DNA of 7,516 nt, from positions 1 through 7,516 of the forward strand of contig JAFUWM010000003.1 in assembly GCA_017483425.1 (NCBI GenBank). Direction: 5' to 3'. The notes under the pieces are model-generated. The model was given only the letters and a program-made list of their open reading frames with translations, searched no databases and was not told the origin of the DNA. Within the stretch, counting starts at the first letter, position 1. Each line of letters begins with the position of its first letter. The position numbers were made by a program, and so were the translations under genes. The stretch is from Lachnospiraceae bacterium. GTDB taxonomy: Bacteria; Bacillota; Clostridia; Lachnospirales; Lachnospiraceae. Positions 6,623-7,516 of the stretch are shown piece by piece.

Positions 6623-7516
6623 ATGAAAAAGGGTGAAATATACGCGGGGGAAGTAAGGGAGCTTGCTTTCCCCAATAAAGGGATCGCCTGTGTGGACGGT
6701 GTGGATGTAGTAGTTAAGAACACACTTCCGGGTCAGGAGATTTCTTTTATTTTAAATAAAAATAAGCCCGGATTAAAGGAAGGCAGGCTAAAGGAGATAA
6801 TCAGGGAGGCGGATACAGAGACACTTCCCGGCTGCAGCGTTTGCCGGACGTGTGGTGGCTGTGTGTATCAGACGATCCCCTATGAAGAAGAGCTGAAGCT
6901 AAAGAATAAGATGGTAAGGGATATACTCGGGAAAGCTTTGAAACAGCATCCGGATGTATTTGCGGAAACAGTCTGCGAGCAGTCGGGAGCCGGGAAGCCT
7001 GAACAGACAATGCTGGATCAAGTATACGAGGGCATTACGGGCTCGCCTGAGATCGCCGGCTACCGGAACAAGATGGAATTTTCCTTTGGCAATGAGGTTA
7101 AGGACGGCCCAATAACGCTGGGGATGCATACGCCCGGACATTTCATGGATGTTATCAATACACCGGACTGTAATATAGTGGATGGAGATTTCAGAGCGAT
7201 AAGGGCTTATGTTCTGAGTCATGCCCGGGAAAACGGCCTGTCTTTTTACCACAGGTATTCCAATACCGGCTTTTTGAGGAACCTGCTGATAAGGAAAGGG
7301 ATCCATACAGGGGAGATACTTGTGGACATAGTCACGACCTCTGAGAGAAGCATTGACCGGGAAGAGCTTGTCAGAGGCATCGGGGGACTTAAACTTGAAG
7401 GTACGGTTGTCGGTATACTCCATACGGTAAATGACGGCGTGGCCGATGTAGTAAAAGATGAGGGAACCGAAGTGTTTTTCGGCAGGGACTTCCTGTATGA
7501 TGAGCTTCTCGGACTC
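6623..7516 (+). CDS. rlmD: 23S rRNA (uracil-C5) methyltransferase, RlmD/RumA (TrmA-superfamily) type, 3' end outside window
   Basis: The frame is open from ATG 6623 to the last base (298 codons, no stop), so the gene continues to the right. Residues 1-60 form a TRAM-type RNA-binding domain (KGIACVDGVDVVVKNTLPGQ). An iron-sulfur signature follows: C71, C77, C80 in the CxxxxxCGGC pattern, with C183 (NTPDCNIVD) as the probable fourth ligand of a [4Fe-4S] cluster. The middle region contains GSPEIAGYRNKMEFSFG and FLRNLLIRKG, typical of the RlmD/RlmCD group. The SAM-binding Rossmann domain, with the catalytic Cys and Glu, lies beyond the edge. The family makes m5U in 23S rRNA (U1939, sometimes also U747 by E. 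coli numbering), and which site is used here cannot be told. No good Shine-Dalgarno sequence precedes ATG 6623; a TTG at 6614 is an in-frame alternative. It sits 15 nt after the acidic membrane protein stop, which suggests coupled translation. An extra Cys at 74 lies within the cluster motif. Confidence 0.93.
   Translation, partial: MKKGEIYAGEVRELAFPNKGIACVDGVDVVVKNTLPGQEISFILNKNKPGLKEGRLKEIIREADTETLPGCSVCRTCGGCVYQTIPYEEELKLKNKMVRDILGKALKQHPDVFAETVCEQSGAGKPEQTMLDQVYEGITGSPEIAGYRNKMEFSFGNEVKDGPITLGMHTPGHFMDVINTPDCNIVDGDFRAIRAYVLSHARENGLSFYHRYSNTGFLRNLLIRKGIHTGEILVDIVTTSERSIDREELVRGIGGLKLEGTVVGILHTVNDGVADVVKDEGTEVFFGRDFLYDELLGL

Noticed and set aside
6740..6765. AT-rich near-palindrome (TTTTATTTTAAATAAAAA) in the TRAM-domain region of rlmD
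   Set aside because: The symmetry is imperfect, it lies inside a clear coding frame (reads FILNKNK), and it has no GC stem or terminal T-run expected of a terminator.
6899..7423. 174-codon open frame on the minus strand
   Set aside because: It lies entirely antisense to the rlmD-like gene, whose family motifs (C183, YRNKMEF, RNLLIRKG) are clear in the plus frame. The minus translation shows no recognisable domain.

Overview
The window looks like chromosomal DNA from a Gram-positive member of the Clostridia, most likely Lachnospiraceae (Butyrivibrio/Roseburia-like). This is inferred from moderate GC, heavy use of ATA (Ile) and AGA/AGG (Arg) codons, and the protein types: a membrane-anchored M23-like protein, an M18 aminopeptidase of the clostridial type, LacI-type sensor modules without a DNA-binding domain, PcrA, and an Fe-S RlmD-type rRNA methyltransferase. 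No phage, transposon, CRISPR or RNA gene is visible.

All six genes are on the + strand and closely packed. They are: (1) the 3' part of a membrane protein with a coiled coil and a degenerate M23/LytM domain, whose frame is open to the left edge; (2) an M18 aminopeptidase after a 48-nt gap; (3) a 569-residue LacI-type ligand-sensing protein without helix-turn-helix, after 19 nt; (4) pcrA, overlapping the sensor gene by four bases (ATGA); (5) a small single-pass membrane protein with a very acidic tail, its ATG 29 nt after the pcrA stop; (6) the 5' two-thirds of an rlmD-like 23S rRNA uracil-C5 methyltransferase, 15 nt further on, cut by the right edge. No intergenic stretch exceeds 50 nt, and no convincing terminator or promoter is visible. 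One polycistronic transcript covering the whole window is therefore plausible but unproven.

The conserved genes are housekeeping: peptide turnover (M18), DNA repair and transcription-replication conflict resolution (PcrA), and 23S rRNA methylation (RlmD). The less ordinary members are the M23-like protein, in which all four zinc-ligand positions appear replaced; the DNA-binding-less LacI-type sensor, which ends where related proteins often carry an output domain and is overlapped with the helicase gene; and the acidic-tailed membrane protein between pcrA and rlmD. I see no defence island or clearly new multi-gene system. The sensor-pcrA coupling and the acidic membrane protein are the best candidates for undescribed biology.
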